From positions 1 to 61,248 of the forward strand of contig CAJAQB010000017.1 of NCBI GenBank assembly GCA_903943975.1: 61,248 nucleotides of DNA, read 5' to 3'. A program made the translations under genes and the position numbers. Shown here in pieces: positions 8,340 through 16,187 of the stretch. The DNA comes from Synechococcus lacustris (GTDB lineage Bacteria > Cyanobacteriota > Cyanobacteriia > PCC-6307 > Cyanobiaceae). Within the stretch, counting starts at the first letter, position 1. Each line of letters begins with the position of its first letter. Below the pieces are notes generated by a model, which did not search any database, was not told the origin of the DNA, and was given only the letters and a program-made list of their open reading frames with translations.

Positions 8340-8798
8340 CTACTCAAGCCCTTGGTCCACTGCCGTGAACGCACAGGCGCCACAAAGCCCCCGCACAGTG
8401 AGACTGGAACTAAGCAAGCGGAAACCATGCTCGGCAGCGGCCTCCACCCCCGCTTTTACCACCAAGGGATTTTCAAACTCCTCGGTGCGGCCACAAACAG
8501 CGCAGACCAAATGATGGTGGTCATGGTCCTCTGCCGTGGCTAGCTCAAAGCGGCGACTGCCCTCGGGCAATTCGAGCTCCCTCAGGAGATCCATGGAACT
8601 GAGCAGCCGCAGGGTGCGATAAACCGTGGCCAAGGACACCTTGTTATCGGCCCTCAACAACTGCAGGTGCACATCTTCTGCGCTCAGGTGATGGCCGCCG
8701 CCAATGCGCTCAAATAAATCCAACACCCGCTGCCGCTGGGGGGTGAGTCGCTGGCCGCGATGGTGTAGGTCGTGGCGCAAGCTGCCGGAAACGGCCAC
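8340..8798 (-). CDS. Fur-family metalloregulator
   Basis: Fur/Zur/PerR-type repressor of about 152 residues. It has the winged-helix DNA-binding start QRLTPQRQRVLDLFE, the recognition-helix region VSLATVYRTLRLL, the metal site DHDHHHLVCAVCG, and a second Cys pair near the C terminus (GLCGACAF), giving a structural CxxC...CxxC zinc site. An ATG at 8885 is in frame but would overlap the upstream gene by 62 bases with atypical sequence. GTG 8798 (or TTG 8801) gives a normal N terminus, so I use it. Whether it senses iron, zinc or peroxide cannot be told; linkage to futC favours iron. Confidence 0.88.
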   Translation of the reverse strand: MAVSGSLRHDLHHRGQRLTPQRQRVLDLFERIGGGHHLSAEDVHLQLLRADNKVSLATVYRTLRLLSSMDLLRELELPEGSRRFELATAEDHDHHHLVCAVCGRTEEFENPLVVKAGVEAAAEHGFRLLSSSLTVRGLCGACAFTAVDQGLE

Positions 8799-8823
8799 CA
8801 AACCAGGGCGGTGATTCTCAAGA

Positions 8824-9774
8824 CTAAGGCTTATTGCGAGAATCCGCGGCCGCCCCAGCCGCCGCCAACAGTTCGGCCAGCCCACTGATCAGCCGATAAC
8901 TCACCAATACCGCCAGCAACTCCGGCTCCGGCACCTGGCCCCGCAAGCGGGTGAGCAGCACCAGCTCAAACACCCCCAGTCCCCCTGGCGCCCCCGGCAC
9001 CACCAGGCCAGCGGTCCAGGCCAAGGCAAAGGCCGCCAGCCATACCCCCCAACCAGGCCCCACTGGTTCGCTGAAGCAGAGCACACAACTGGCGAAACCA
9101 GCAAAACGCAGGCCAAGAAAGGGAAATTCCAGCAGCAGCGGCTGCCAGGGGGGGCCCTGCAGGCGCGGGGGAGCTCCGTTGGCGCCAGCAGTGACAGTGG
9201 CAGCTTCCCCAGGGTCCTCCCCAGCGCCCAGCAGGCTCTGCTTCTGGCGCAACAGCCGTTCCAGCAGTGGATTGAGCCAGGCAGGCCGCAACAACAGCAA
9301 GGCAAAGGGGGTAAGCAGCCCCAGCCCCCCCTGAATGCCCCCAAGCGGCACCAGGCAGAGGGCGGCGATCGCCATCAGCAACGGTTCCAACAACACCGCC
9401 ACAAGGGCCTGGCGACCGCTGCTGCCCCGTTGGCGCAGCAAGCGCAGGCGGCCCACCAGATGCCACACCCCGCCGGGCAGGTACTTGAGCAAATTGGTGC
9501 GCACATAAAGCGGCAGCGCCTCCTGCCAGGGCAACGGCAACGACAGCCACCGCAACAGCCCCCACCAGGCGAGGCCATTGAGCCACTGGGCCGCCACCGT
9601 GAGGCTGAGGCCGATCAGCAACAGGGCCCAGCCCCGTTGGTCAGGGGCGAGATCCAGCACCTGGCGGCCATGGCTTACCAGGGCCCAGAGCACAAACAAC
9701 AGGCTGCCGCCCGCCACCCAGGGGCGCAGCCCCCCCGGCAAGCGCAAGCGCCGCCCTAGCTCAAACACCCGCAT
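8824..9774 (-). CDS. UPF0104/LPG-synthase-type integral membrane protein
   Basis: About 316 residues with seven to eight hydrophobic helices. It shows the pattern of the membrane domain of lysylphosphatidylglycerol synthase/flippase-like proteins: YVRTNLLKYLPGGVWHLVGR near residues 85-105 and GGLGVFELVLL near residue 270. There is no soluble aminoacyl-transfer domain, so a lipid-flippase-like or unknown role is more likely than lysyl transfer. The ATG at 9774 overlaps the larC stop by 14 bases; a longer frame runs back to 9843 inside larC and is disfavoured. It belongs to the compact larC-fur-futC run. Confidence 0.75.
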   Translation of the reverse strand: MRVFELGRRLRLPGGLRPWVAGGSLLFVLWALVSHGRQVLDLAPDQRGWALLLIGLSLTVAAQWLNGLAWWGLLRWLSLPLPWQEALPLYVRTNLLKYLPGGVWHLVGRLRLLRQRGSSGRQALVAVLLEPLLMAIAALCLVPLGGIQGGLGLLTPFALLLLRPAWLNPLLERLLRQKQSLLGAGEDPGEAATVTAGANGAPPRLQGPPWQPLLLEFPFLGLRFAGFASCVLCFSEPVGPGWGVWLAAFALAWTAGLVVPGAPGGLGVFELVLLTRLRGQVPEPELLAVLVSYRLISGLAELLAAAGAAADSRNKP

Positions 9775-11002
9775 CCGCACCTCCGGCAACCTGTTGCAGG
9801 GCAGCCCGCAGCTCCGCCCAGCCCAGCCCATGCTCCAGGGCAAGGCGGGCCAGCTCCTCGGCCTCTGGCTTGCAGCGCCCCCCCCCTGGTCCGCCGCTGC
9901 GCTTGGCGGCCACGGGCCCCCAGGGGCTGGCCAGGCTGGTGGCCGAGCGGGGCAACACCCAACGCTGCTCCAGATTCTCCCGCAGCCCCAGGCTGCTGGA
10001 ATGGCGCCACCAGAGTTGACGCAGGGCCTCCGCCTGGTCCGGGGCCACCAGGGCGGTGAGCTGCAGCCCCGGCCGGCCTTTCTTCATCTGCAAGGGCTGG
10101 GCATAAACCTCAAGGGCGCCGCCGGCCCGCAGTTGTTCCTGGAGGAAGCCGAGGGCCTCGCCATCCATGTCGTCGATCTGGCACTGCTGCACCACCAACC
10201 ACTCCAGGCTGGCGCCGCCAGGGTCAGGACCAGGGTCAGAACCTGGCTCTGGCCCCGGGGCCATCGGTTGCCAGAGCCGCAGCAGGTTGGGGCGATCCAG
10301 CTGCCGCTGGCCCAGGCCAATCCCCACGGCGGCGGGGGTGTGGGCCGGAGCAGCGCCAAACTGGCGCACCCATACCGCCAGCAGCGCCAGGCCGGTGGGG
10401 GTGCTGAGTTCCCCGGCGGGAAAGCCCTCGCTGGAAGCCAGCGGCATCTGCCAGCGGCGGGCCAACTCCAACACCGCTGGAGCCGGCAGGGGCAGGGTGC
10501 CGTGGGCGGTGGTCACCCGGCCGTGGCCCGCCGGCGGCGGCGAGGCCAGCAGGTGATCGATACCGAAATAAAGCAACCCGGCACAGACCCCCACCACATC
10601 CACCAGGGCATCCACGGCCCCCACCTCATGGAAATGCACCTGTTCCGGGGGGCAGCCATGCACCGTGGCCTCCGCCTGCGCCAAGCACTCAAACACCGCC
10701 AACACCCGCTGGCGCAGGGGCTCCGGCCAGGGGGCCGCCTCTAATTGGGGTCGCAGCTGGGCCCAATGGCGTTCCGGGGGCGGGGCCTCCAGCAGATGCA
10801 CCTGGAGCCTTTGGCCCCGCAGGCCGGCGCTGCGGGCCTCCTGAAGTTCCAGCCGAAAGGCAGCGGCCAGGCCCAGGGCCGCCAGCGGTTCCAACACCAC
10901 CGACTCGGGCAGGCCCAGGTCAAACAGGGCCGCCAGCAACATGTCTCCAGCCACCCCCGTGGGCAGGTCTAGATAGGCCCAGCGCCCTGCTTCCGGTGTC
11001 AC
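9761..11002 (-). CDS. larC: LarC-type nickel-pincer cofactor protein (DUF111)
   Basis: About 413 residues. Family motifs appear in order: LPTGVAGDMLLAALFDLG near the N terminus, HFHEVGAVDALVDVVG near residue 127, HGTLPLPAPAVLEL near 170, and ELSTPTGLALLAVW near 200. LarC inserts nickel into the pyridinium-dithio pincer cofactor first described for lactate racemase. LarB and LarE are not in this window. A frame continues to ATG 11092 but overlaps the preceding gene by 83 bases; GTG 11002, 8 bases after that gene, is preferred. D-lactate/2-hydroxyacid enzymes lie 7 kb away, but no racemase (LarA) is seen. Confidence 0.85.
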   Translation of the reverse strand: MTPEAGRWAYLDLPTGVAGDMLLAALFDLGLPESVVLEPLAALGLAAAFRLELQEARSAGLRGQRLQVHLLEAPPPERHWAQLRPQLEAAPWPEPLRQRVLAVFECLAQAEATVHGCPPEQVHFHEVGAVDALVDVVGVCAGLLYFGIDHLLASPPPAGHGRVTTAHGTLPLPAPAVLELARRWQMPLASSEGFPAGELSTPTGLALLAVWVRQFGAAPAHTPAAVGIGLGQRQLDRPNLLRLWQPMAPGPEPGSDPGPDPGGASLEWLVVQQCQIDDMDGEALGFLQEQLRAGGALEVYAQPLQMKKGRPGLQLTALVAPDQAEALRQLWWRHSSSLGLRENLEQRWVLPRSATSLASPWGPVAAKRSGGPGGGRCKPEAEELARLALEHGLGWAELRAALQQVAGGADAGV

Positions 11003-11009
11003 GGCCGCT

Positions 11010-11642
11010 TCATTTGGCGGCGGCTGGGCGCCGCTGGGGCCGCTTGCCACCGCCCCCGCCACCGCGGCGGTCGCTGCGCTGGGGTAAGGCACCGATCACC
11101 TCAAAGTGCTCCAGCTCCAACTGCTGGCCGCTGCGGCGCAGGTCTAGGGCAACGAAATGGCGCAGGTGCTCCAGGGGGATGCTGCCCTTGAGCTGCAACT
11201 TGAAGGGCTGGGGGCGGCTGCCATCGGCCCGGGGCTGCTGGCGGATTTTCACCACCACATCATTGGTTTCCGGCCGCGTGAAGATCAATTCACCACGCAC
11301 GGAGAAGTAGCCATCCCCCTCCGGCAGGCTGTCCACCAGGTCGGGTTCCTCCGTGGCCAGGGTGCTGGGTTCCCAGATCCCCACCACCTGCAGGTGCAGC
11401 TTCTCCTCATCGCGGCTGCGGGGATAAACCACCCAAAGGTGCGGCTGCTCCAGGCTGAGATGGCGCTTTACCAGGCTTAATACCCGGCCTAGCAGCACGG
11501 CTTCTATTTCCACCCCATCGGCGCTACGCAGGTGGCCGCGGGTGAGGGTGTCGGCTTCGGTGGGCACATAGGTGCCTTCCACAAGACCGATCGCCCGGTA
11601 TTGCATCGGTTCGGTAACCGGGGGGATCGGGTGCTGACGCAT
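11010..11642 (-). CDS. Conserved hypothetical protein with basic Gly/Arg tail
   Basis: About 210 residues, starting at ATG 11642 (or 11606, MQYRAIG). The N-terminal part looks like a compact beta-rich domain: Tyr-Arg-Ala-Ile-Gly-Leu-Val-Glu-Gly-Thr-Tyr, then strands with repeated acidic/hydrophobic alternation. The last 25 residues are a low-complexity Arg/Gly/Lys tail that could bind nucleic acid or membrane phosphate. It is the first gene of the larC-UPF0104-fur-futC run, 8 bases before larC. I do not recognise a family and give no function. Confidence 0.7.
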   Translation of the reverse strand: MRQHPIPPVTEPMQYRAIGLVEGTYVPTEADTLTRGHLRSADGVEIEAVLLGRVLSLVKRHLSLEQPHLWVVYPRSRDEEKLHLQVVGIWEPSTLATEEPDLVDSLPEGDGYFSVRGELIFTRPETNDVVVKIRQQPRADGSRPQPFKLQLKGSIPLEHLRHFVALDLRRSGQQLELEHFEVIGALPQRSDRRGGGGGGKRPQRRPAAAK

Positions 11643-11729
11643 CAGAAAGGCAGGTCCACCCGTGAATCTAGCGATGCCGCTGGCAGGCCCCTGTAGCCAG
11701 GGTTTACTGGACCCAGCCATGGGCATGCG

Positions 11730-12587
11730 GTGCGTCTGGGTAGCTTCAACTTGCTGACCTCCCGTTGGGTACTGCTGGGGGCTGGCGCCTTGGCCCTGGC
11801 GGGCTGCGGCGGTTGGTGGCTTGGTCGGATCAGCCCCAAGGCCGCAGCCCCTCCAGCGGCCGAGGAGCAGCTGAGCCTGGAACGGCGCCGGGCGCAGCTG
11901 GAAAAGCGGCTGCTCCAGGGCAGCGCCAGCGAGGCCGAACAACTCCAGCTGTTGAAACTGCGCCTGGCCCTCGATGACCAGAAGGGGGCAATCGCCCTGC
12001 TGGAACCCCTCAGTGACCAACGGCCGGAGCAATGGAACCTGCGGCTGCTGCTGGCCGAGTTACGGCGGGGTCAACGGGATGCGGCGGGGGCGGAACGGGA
12101 ATTGCGCCAGATTTTGAATGTGCAGCCGTTCCAGGCCGATGCCCAGCAGCAACTGGTCCGGCTGCAACTGGAACAAAACCGGGGCGAGCAGGCGGAACAG
12201 CAACTCAAAGCCACGCTTCTGGCCAGCAAGGGCAAAGCCGAAGCCCTGCCCCTGGGCTTGCTGCTGGCAGACCTCCAGCAGCGACGCCAGAAGCCAGGGG
12301 AGGCCGAAGCCACCTACAAACAACTGATCAACAATCACCCAGAAGACCCGAGGCCCCTAGTGGCCCTGGCCCTGCTCCAGCAGGAGAAAGGCGCTGGTGA
12401 CCAGGCCATAAAGCTGTTGCGGGAGGCAAAGCTGCACAGCACGGCTGCAGCCAAACCGGTGCTGGACCAAGTGGCCAGCAGCTGGTCCCTGGCCCAGCTA
12501 CGCCAGGCCAAACCAACAGCCAAAAACCCCTGTCAGGGTTTAACGGGCACCACCTTGCCGGCGGGGGCTGAAGGCTGCTCCAACTGA
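11730..12587 (+). CDS. TPR-repeat protein with N-terminal lipobox
   Basis: A 285-residue, Gln/Leu/Ala-rich helical protein. An N-terminal hydrophobic segment ends in LALAGC, a good lipoprotein cleavage box, so it is probably anchored to the outer face of the plasma membrane. Residues 50-270 are repeated helical pairs of the tetratricopeptide type (AEREL...P...A...L), consistent with a protein-protein scaffold. The start is GTG 11730. Its final 55 bases overlap the 3' end of the small secreted-protein gene on the other strand. No partner is identified. Confidence 0.7.
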   Translation: MRLGSFNLLTSRWVLLGAGALALAGCGGWWLGRISPKAAAPPAAEEQLSLERRRAQLEKRLLQGSASEAEQLQLLKLRLALDDQKGAIALLEPLSDQRPEQWNLRLLLAELRRGQRDAAGAERELRQILNVQPFQADAQQQLVRLQLEQNRGEQAEQQLKATLLASKGKAEALPLGLLLADLQQRRQKPGEAEATYKQLINNHPEDPRPLVALALLQQEKGAGDQAIKLLREAKLHSTAAAKPVLDQVASSWSLAQLRQAKPTAKNPCQGLTGTTLPAGAEGCSN

Positions 12588-12850
12588 CGCAGGGCCGCAT
12601 CGATGGCGTCCTTGGGGTTGGTGGCGTTGTCCATGGCGCTGGAATTACGCAGCCGGTTCATCAACTCCATCGGATTGGTTACATCCATCAGCGAGTTGCT
12701 GGGCTTGCTGGTGCCGTAGTTGTAAAGGTTCTGTTCTTGCAGCGGTTCATTGGGGGCCGCCTGGGCCCCAGGGGGCAGGCCCAGAAGGGCGATGGCCACG
12801 GCAGCAGCTGGCATGGCCCCCAGCAGGGATCGGAAGCCAAGGGAGAGCAT
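12533..12850 (-). CDS. Small secreted hypothetical protein
   Basis: 105 residues from ATG 12850. A clear signal peptide (FRSLLGAMPAAAVAIALLG, cleavage near Ala-Gln-Ala-Ala) is followed by a short Asn/Met/Leu-rich polar mature region and a Pro-rich end. Small secreted proteins of this sort are frequent in picocyanobacteria, but I recognise no domain. It converges with and overlaps the TPR gene, and it is divergent from xthA with about 40 bases between the starts. Confidence 0.6.
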   Translation of the reverse strand: MLSLGFRSLLGAMPAAAVAIALLGLPPGAQAAPNEPLQEQNLYNYGTSKPSNSLMDVTNPMELMNRLRNSSAMDNATNPKDAIDAALRQLEQPSAPAGKVVPVKP

Positions 12851-12891
12851 GGCCAAACTTATAGATCCTCTGAGTTTAGGGGGCTGCTTCG

Positions 12892-13737
12892 GTGCGCATT
12901 GCCAGCTGGAATCTGAACTCGATCCGCAGCCGCGAAGCCCATCTGCTGCGCTGGCTGGGGGAGGCCAAGCCCGATCTGGTGGGGCTCCAGGAAACCAAGG
13001 TGGAAGACAGCCTCTTTCCGCGGGCGGGCCTGGAGGCCGCCGGCTACCAGGCGGCCATCAGTGGCCAGAAGAGTTACAACGGCGTTGCCCTGCTCAGCCG
13101 CCAGCCGCTGGAAGACCTGCGCATCGGCTTTGAGGCTTTGTTACCTGGCGATAGCGAAGCCCAGCAGCTGGGGGAACAAAAGCGAGTGATCAGTGGCTCG
13201 CTGGAAGGGGTGCGAATTATCAATCTCTATGTGCCCAATGGTTCCGATCTGAAATCCGATAAGTACAGCTACAAGCTGGCCTGGCTGGCCTGCCTAAAGC
13301 GATATCTCGCGGTGCAAAGACAGCAGGGGGAAGCTTTCTGCCTGGTGGGAGATTTCAACATCGCCCTGGAGGACCGCGACCTGCACAACCCGGCCCGACT
13401 GACTGGCGGCATCATGGCCAGCGAACCCGAACGCCAGGCCCTACGGGCCTGCCTAGATGACGACCTGCACGATGCCTTCCGCCTATTTGAACCGGATACA
13501 GGCCACTGGAGCTGGTGGGATTACCGCTCCGGCGCCTGGGACCGGGACCGCGGCTGGCGCATCGATCACCTCTACCTATCAGAGGAGCTCCAAGCCAGGG
13601 CACTGCGATCTGTAATTCACAAGCAAGAAAGGGGCCAGGAAAAACCCAGCGACCACGCACCAGTTAGCGTTGATATCAGTGACGAAGTGGATGACGAAGC
13701 TGACGAAGAAGCTGATGATGGATTTATGGATCAATAG
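12892..13737 (+). CDS. xthA: Exodeoxyribonuclease III (AP endonuclease) with acidic repeat-derived tail
   Basis: A 281-residue enzyme of the exonuclease III/AP-endonuclease family, which cleaves abasic sites and trims 3' ends in base excision repair. Catalytic motifs are intact: ASWNLNSIRSR, GLQETKVED near residue 37, LYVPNG near 105, GDFNIALEDRD near 150, and WRIDHLYLS and KPSDHAPVSVDI near 220 and 245. The start is GTG 12892. The last 20 residues are almost all Asp/Glu/Ala and are not part of the family fold. The final 17 bases are already inside the octamer repeat array that follows, so the array seems to have invaded or grown from the end of the gene. Confidence 0.92.
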   Translation: MRIASWNLNSIRSREAHLLRWLGEAKPDLVGLQETKVEDSLFPRAGLEAAGYQAAISGQKSYNGVALLSRQPLEDLRIGFEALLPGDSEAQQLGEQKRVISGSLEGVRIINLYVPNGSDLKSDKYSYKLAWLACLKRYLAVQRQQGEAFCLVGDFNIALEDRDLHNPARLTGGIMASEPERQALRACLDDDLHDAFRLFEPDTGHWSWWDYRSGAWDRDRGWRIDHLYLSEELQARALRSVIHKQERGQEKPSDHAPVSVDISDEVDDEADEEADDGFMDQ

Positions 13738-13880
13738 ATCAATGGATCAATGGATCAATGGATCAATGGATCAATAGATTAATGGATTGATAGATTAATG
13801 GATTAATGGATTAATGGATTTATGGATTAATAGATTTATGGATTAATAGATTTATGGATTAATAGATCAATTGATTAATG
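13721..13880. repeat. Tandem octamer array, 20 units of GATYAATR
   Basis: Twenty consecutive 8-base units in perfect register from 13721 to 13880. The first block is GATCAATG/GATCAATA, followed by GATTAATG/GATTAATA and GATTTATG variants. The first two units lie in the exonuclease III reading frame and supply its stop codon. There are no unique spacers, so it is not a CRISPR array. It starts a 535-base stretch (13738-14272) without a gene. Confidence 0.95.
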
Positions 13881-13968
13881 GCACCTCAAAAAATGCCGAG
13901 CAGCCTTGGGCTCTCGTTCTGCGGCCAGGGATCCGTGAGGCTCCCGTGGCAAAACAAGGTTTCGTCTA

Positions 13969-14018
13969 CTCTCTTGAAAATGACTAGGGTCAAGTGACTA
14001 GGGTCATTTTCAAGAGAG
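13969..14018. repeat. 16-bp perfect inverted repeat with doubled TGAC-N4-GTCA core
   Basis: Arms CTCTCTTGAAAATGAC (13969-13984) and GTCATTTTCAAGAGAG (14003-14018) are exact complements around an 18-base centre. Overlapping the inner ends are two direct copies of TGACTAGGGTCA (13981-13992 and 13995-14006). There is no T-run after either arm, so it is a poor fit to an intrinsic terminator. A related copy lies at 30169-30206. Confidence 0.9.
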
Positions 14019-14050
14019 CATCTAGGTCAACGCCCAACAGCACCAACCCT

Positions 14051-14170
14051 GCAGCAATAGCCAAGCAGTCCTACAGCATTAACCAAACAGCATTAACCAA
14101 ACAGCATTAACCAAACAGCATTAGCCAAGCAGCACTGGCTAAGCGACACTGGCTAAGCAGCATCAAACAA
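14051..14170. repeat. Degenerate 14-bp tandem repeat
   Basis: Units of consensus ACAGCATTAACCAA occur back to back: three identical copies (14073-14114), one with a single change (14115-14128), then three more diverged units ending near 14170. An isolated related unit lies at 14051-14064. This is non-coding; nothing else is visible between here and the devA stop at 14273. Confidence 0.85.
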
Positions 14171-14272
14171 GAAACATAAACCCAGCGAAAGTAAAATGTT
14201 ATATCATCAAAATCACCACCAGACAGAATCAAATCAAGGGGCAATTTTTAGTGGTAACAGTAGAACTATAAA

Positions 14273-15022
14273 TCAATGGGAGTCATCCCTCATTTTGCTC
14301 ACAAAAGCCTCCTCTTCCTCCTTGCCAGCAAGGCGGCCATCTTCCACAATGATAATGCGATCGGCCACATCTAAAATCTTGTTATCATGGGTAACCATGA
14401 TGATCGTGGTTTTTTCGGTTTCAGCCAGTTCCTTCATCAAGTTCACCACCGTTCGGCCCGATTCCTTATCCAAGGCGGCTGTGGGTTCATCCCCCAACAG
14501 AATCTTTGGCCTACTCACCAACGCCCGGGCAATCGCCACCCGTTGGCGCTGGCCGCCCGACAGGTTGGCCGGAAAATAATCGACTCGATCGCCTAGGCCC
14601 AGCTTGCAAAGCATTTCTTCAGCCAACAGATCCATATCTGATTCGTAGTACTTGTCATGCAACTCGAGGGAGAGCCGCACATTTTTCCGGGCATTAAGAA
14701 ACATCATTAGGTTATGGGCCTGGAAGATAAAACCAACATTCAATCTCAACTTGGCCAATTGTTCTTTACTGGCGCCATTCAGCTCCTCCCCAAGGATTTT
14801 TAAACTGCCATCCTGGCAGGAACGCAAACCGCCCAGCATCGTAAGCAAGGTGGTTTTGCCAGAGCCGGAGGGGCCAGTGCAGATCACCAGTTGCCCAGGA
14901 TAAATATCCAGCGAAATATCCTTAAGTGCATGCTTGCGCTCCTCGCCAGTGCCGAACCAGTGGTTCACATGCTTGAGGGAAATCAGCGGCTGCAGAGGCG
15001 GCAGCGCCTGTTCAGAAAACAT
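14273..15022 (-). CDS. devA: DevA-family ABC exporter ATPase
   Basis: A 249-residue ATPase of the MacB/LolD/DevA group. Walker A is GPSGSGKTTLL, signature LSGGQRQRVAIARAL, Walker B ILLGDEPTAALD, and switch His VTHDNK. It energises the DevC permease; with DevB and an outer-membrane TolC-like duct, such systems export glycolipids or other envelope molecules. ATG 15022 overlaps the devC stop by 11 bases; the frame extends to 15076 but that part lies inside devC. In filamentous species DevBCA builds the heterocyst envelope. No heterocysts are implied here, and the substrate is unknown. Confidence 0.88.
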   Translation of the reverse strand: MFSEQALPPLQPLISLKHVNHWFGTGEERKHALKDISLDIYPGQLVICTGPSGSGKTTLLTMLGGLRSCQDGSLKILGEELNGASKEQLAKLRLNVGFIFQAHNLMMFLNARKNVRLSLELHDKYYESDMDLLAEEMLCKLGLGDRVDYFPANLSGGQRQRVAIARALVSRPKILLGDEPTAALDKESGRTVVNLMKELAETEKTTIIMVTHDNKILDVADRIIIVEDGRLAGKEEEEAFVSKMRDDSH

Positions 15023-16187
15023 CGGCCGGATCCAATTGCACAAGTTTGCGGGTGGCCAGGGCCCCGGAGCCCACACACATCACAAAGGTGAGACCCAGCA
15101 CCTGGAGGGCGCGACCGGTGGTCATAAACACCGACAACTTAGTAACGGCCGCCAACAGCGCATAGAGGCCCAGGGAACTGAGCACCCCAGGGATAAAGCC
15201 AATCACCGCCAGAATTGCCGACTGCTGAATCACCACCCCGATCACATAGGCATCGGTGTAACCCATCGCCTTGAGCGTGGCGTACTGGGGCAGGGAATTC
15301 ATCACATCCCCAAACAGAATCTGATAAACAATTATGCTTCCAACCACAAATCCCACCAACACTCCCAGCGAGAAAATAAAGCCCACCGAGGAATTCTTCT
15401 TCCAGTAGTTCACCTCCAGCTGGGCCAGCTCATCACGGCTAAGCACCTTCACATCCTTGGGCATCAACGGTTGCAGCTCTGCCTTAACTGCCGCCAGGGA
15501 AGCGCCAGGCAGCAACTGGATCAGACCAAGCTGGATCAAGCGGGGATCCTGCTTCGGAAACAGGTATAGAAACGTACTATCGCTGGTGATTAGATTGGCC
15601 TCCGCAGCAAAGGTGGCCCCCATCGAAAAAGTATCAACAATCCGAATCGAGCGACCGTTCACCTCCAGGGGCAGCACCCCATCGCGGGCCACAGCCTTTG
15701 CCACATCGCCATATTGCTTTTTCGAATTGCGATCAAATAGGGCATTTCGCAGCGGTTGCAGCCGGGCGGGGTCCTGCTCCAACTCCGGAAAAGCCAGGGA
15801 GGGCCTACTGGGATTCACTCCAAACACGTACACATCAAACGACTCCCGGGTGGCCGGCGTGATCCAGGTGGCCCTAGAGATCCGCAGGGGCGACACCCCC
15901 GCCACCACCTGCACCCCCAGGGCCTGATACAAACGACTGCGCTGAAAATCCTGCAGGGAACCCATGTTGCTGTAACCAGCACTCACCAGCACCAGATCAG
16001 CGCGCAGGCGATCAATGGGCTTGCGCTGGCTGTTGTAGATGCTATCGAGCAAACCGAGCTGAAAAAACATCAGCAGATTTGAAAAACTCACCCCCGCCAG
16101 GGCAATGCCCATCTTCACGGGATTGTTGGTTACCTGGAGCCAGGCCACCGGGGTGCGTTTCAACCATTTAGCCAGACGCTTGTTCAT
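15012..16187 (-). CDS. devC: DevC-family ABC exporter permease
   Basis: A 391-residue FtsX/MacB-type permease. An N-terminal transmembrane helix (residues ~25-45) is followed by a large extracytoplasmic domain (~50-260). Three more helices follow at the C terminus, including SVGFIFSLGVLVGFVVGSII and the conserved YATLKAMGYTDAYV loop near residue 305. It overlaps devB by 4 bases (ATGA) and devA by 11, so the three subunits are translated together. Confidence 0.88.
   Translation of the reverse strand: MNKRLAKWLKRTPVAWLQVTNNPVKMGIALAGVSFSNLLMFFQLGLLDSIYNSQRKPIDRLRADLVLVSAGYSNMGSLQDFQRSRLYQALGVQVVAGVSPLRISRATWITPATRESFDVYVFGVNPSRPSLAFPELEQDPARLQPLRNALFDRNSKKQYGDVAKAVARDGVLPLEVNGRSIRIVDTFSMGATFAAEANLITSDSTFLYLFPKQDPRLIQLGLIQLLPGASLAAVKAELQPLMPKDVKVLSRDELAQLEVNYWKKNSSVGFIFSLGVLVGFVVGSIIVYQILFGDVMNSLPQYATLKAMGYTDAYVIGVVIQQSAILAVIGFIPGVLSSLGLYALLAAVTKLSVFMTTGRALQVLGLTFVMCVGSGALATRKLVQLDPADVF

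Noticed and set aside
9578-10744. Long open frame on the plus strand opposite larC (388 codons)
   Set aside because: Arg/Gln/Gly/His-rich shadow of a GC-rich gene; larC has full family motifs on the other strand.
13969-14018. Intrinsic terminator for xthA
   Set aside because: Perfect inverted repeat but no T-run on either side, 230 bases from the stop, and a second copy exists elsewhere.
13721-14170. Possible CRISPR array
   Set aside because: Units are contiguous 8- and 14-mers without spacers, and no cas genes are nearby.
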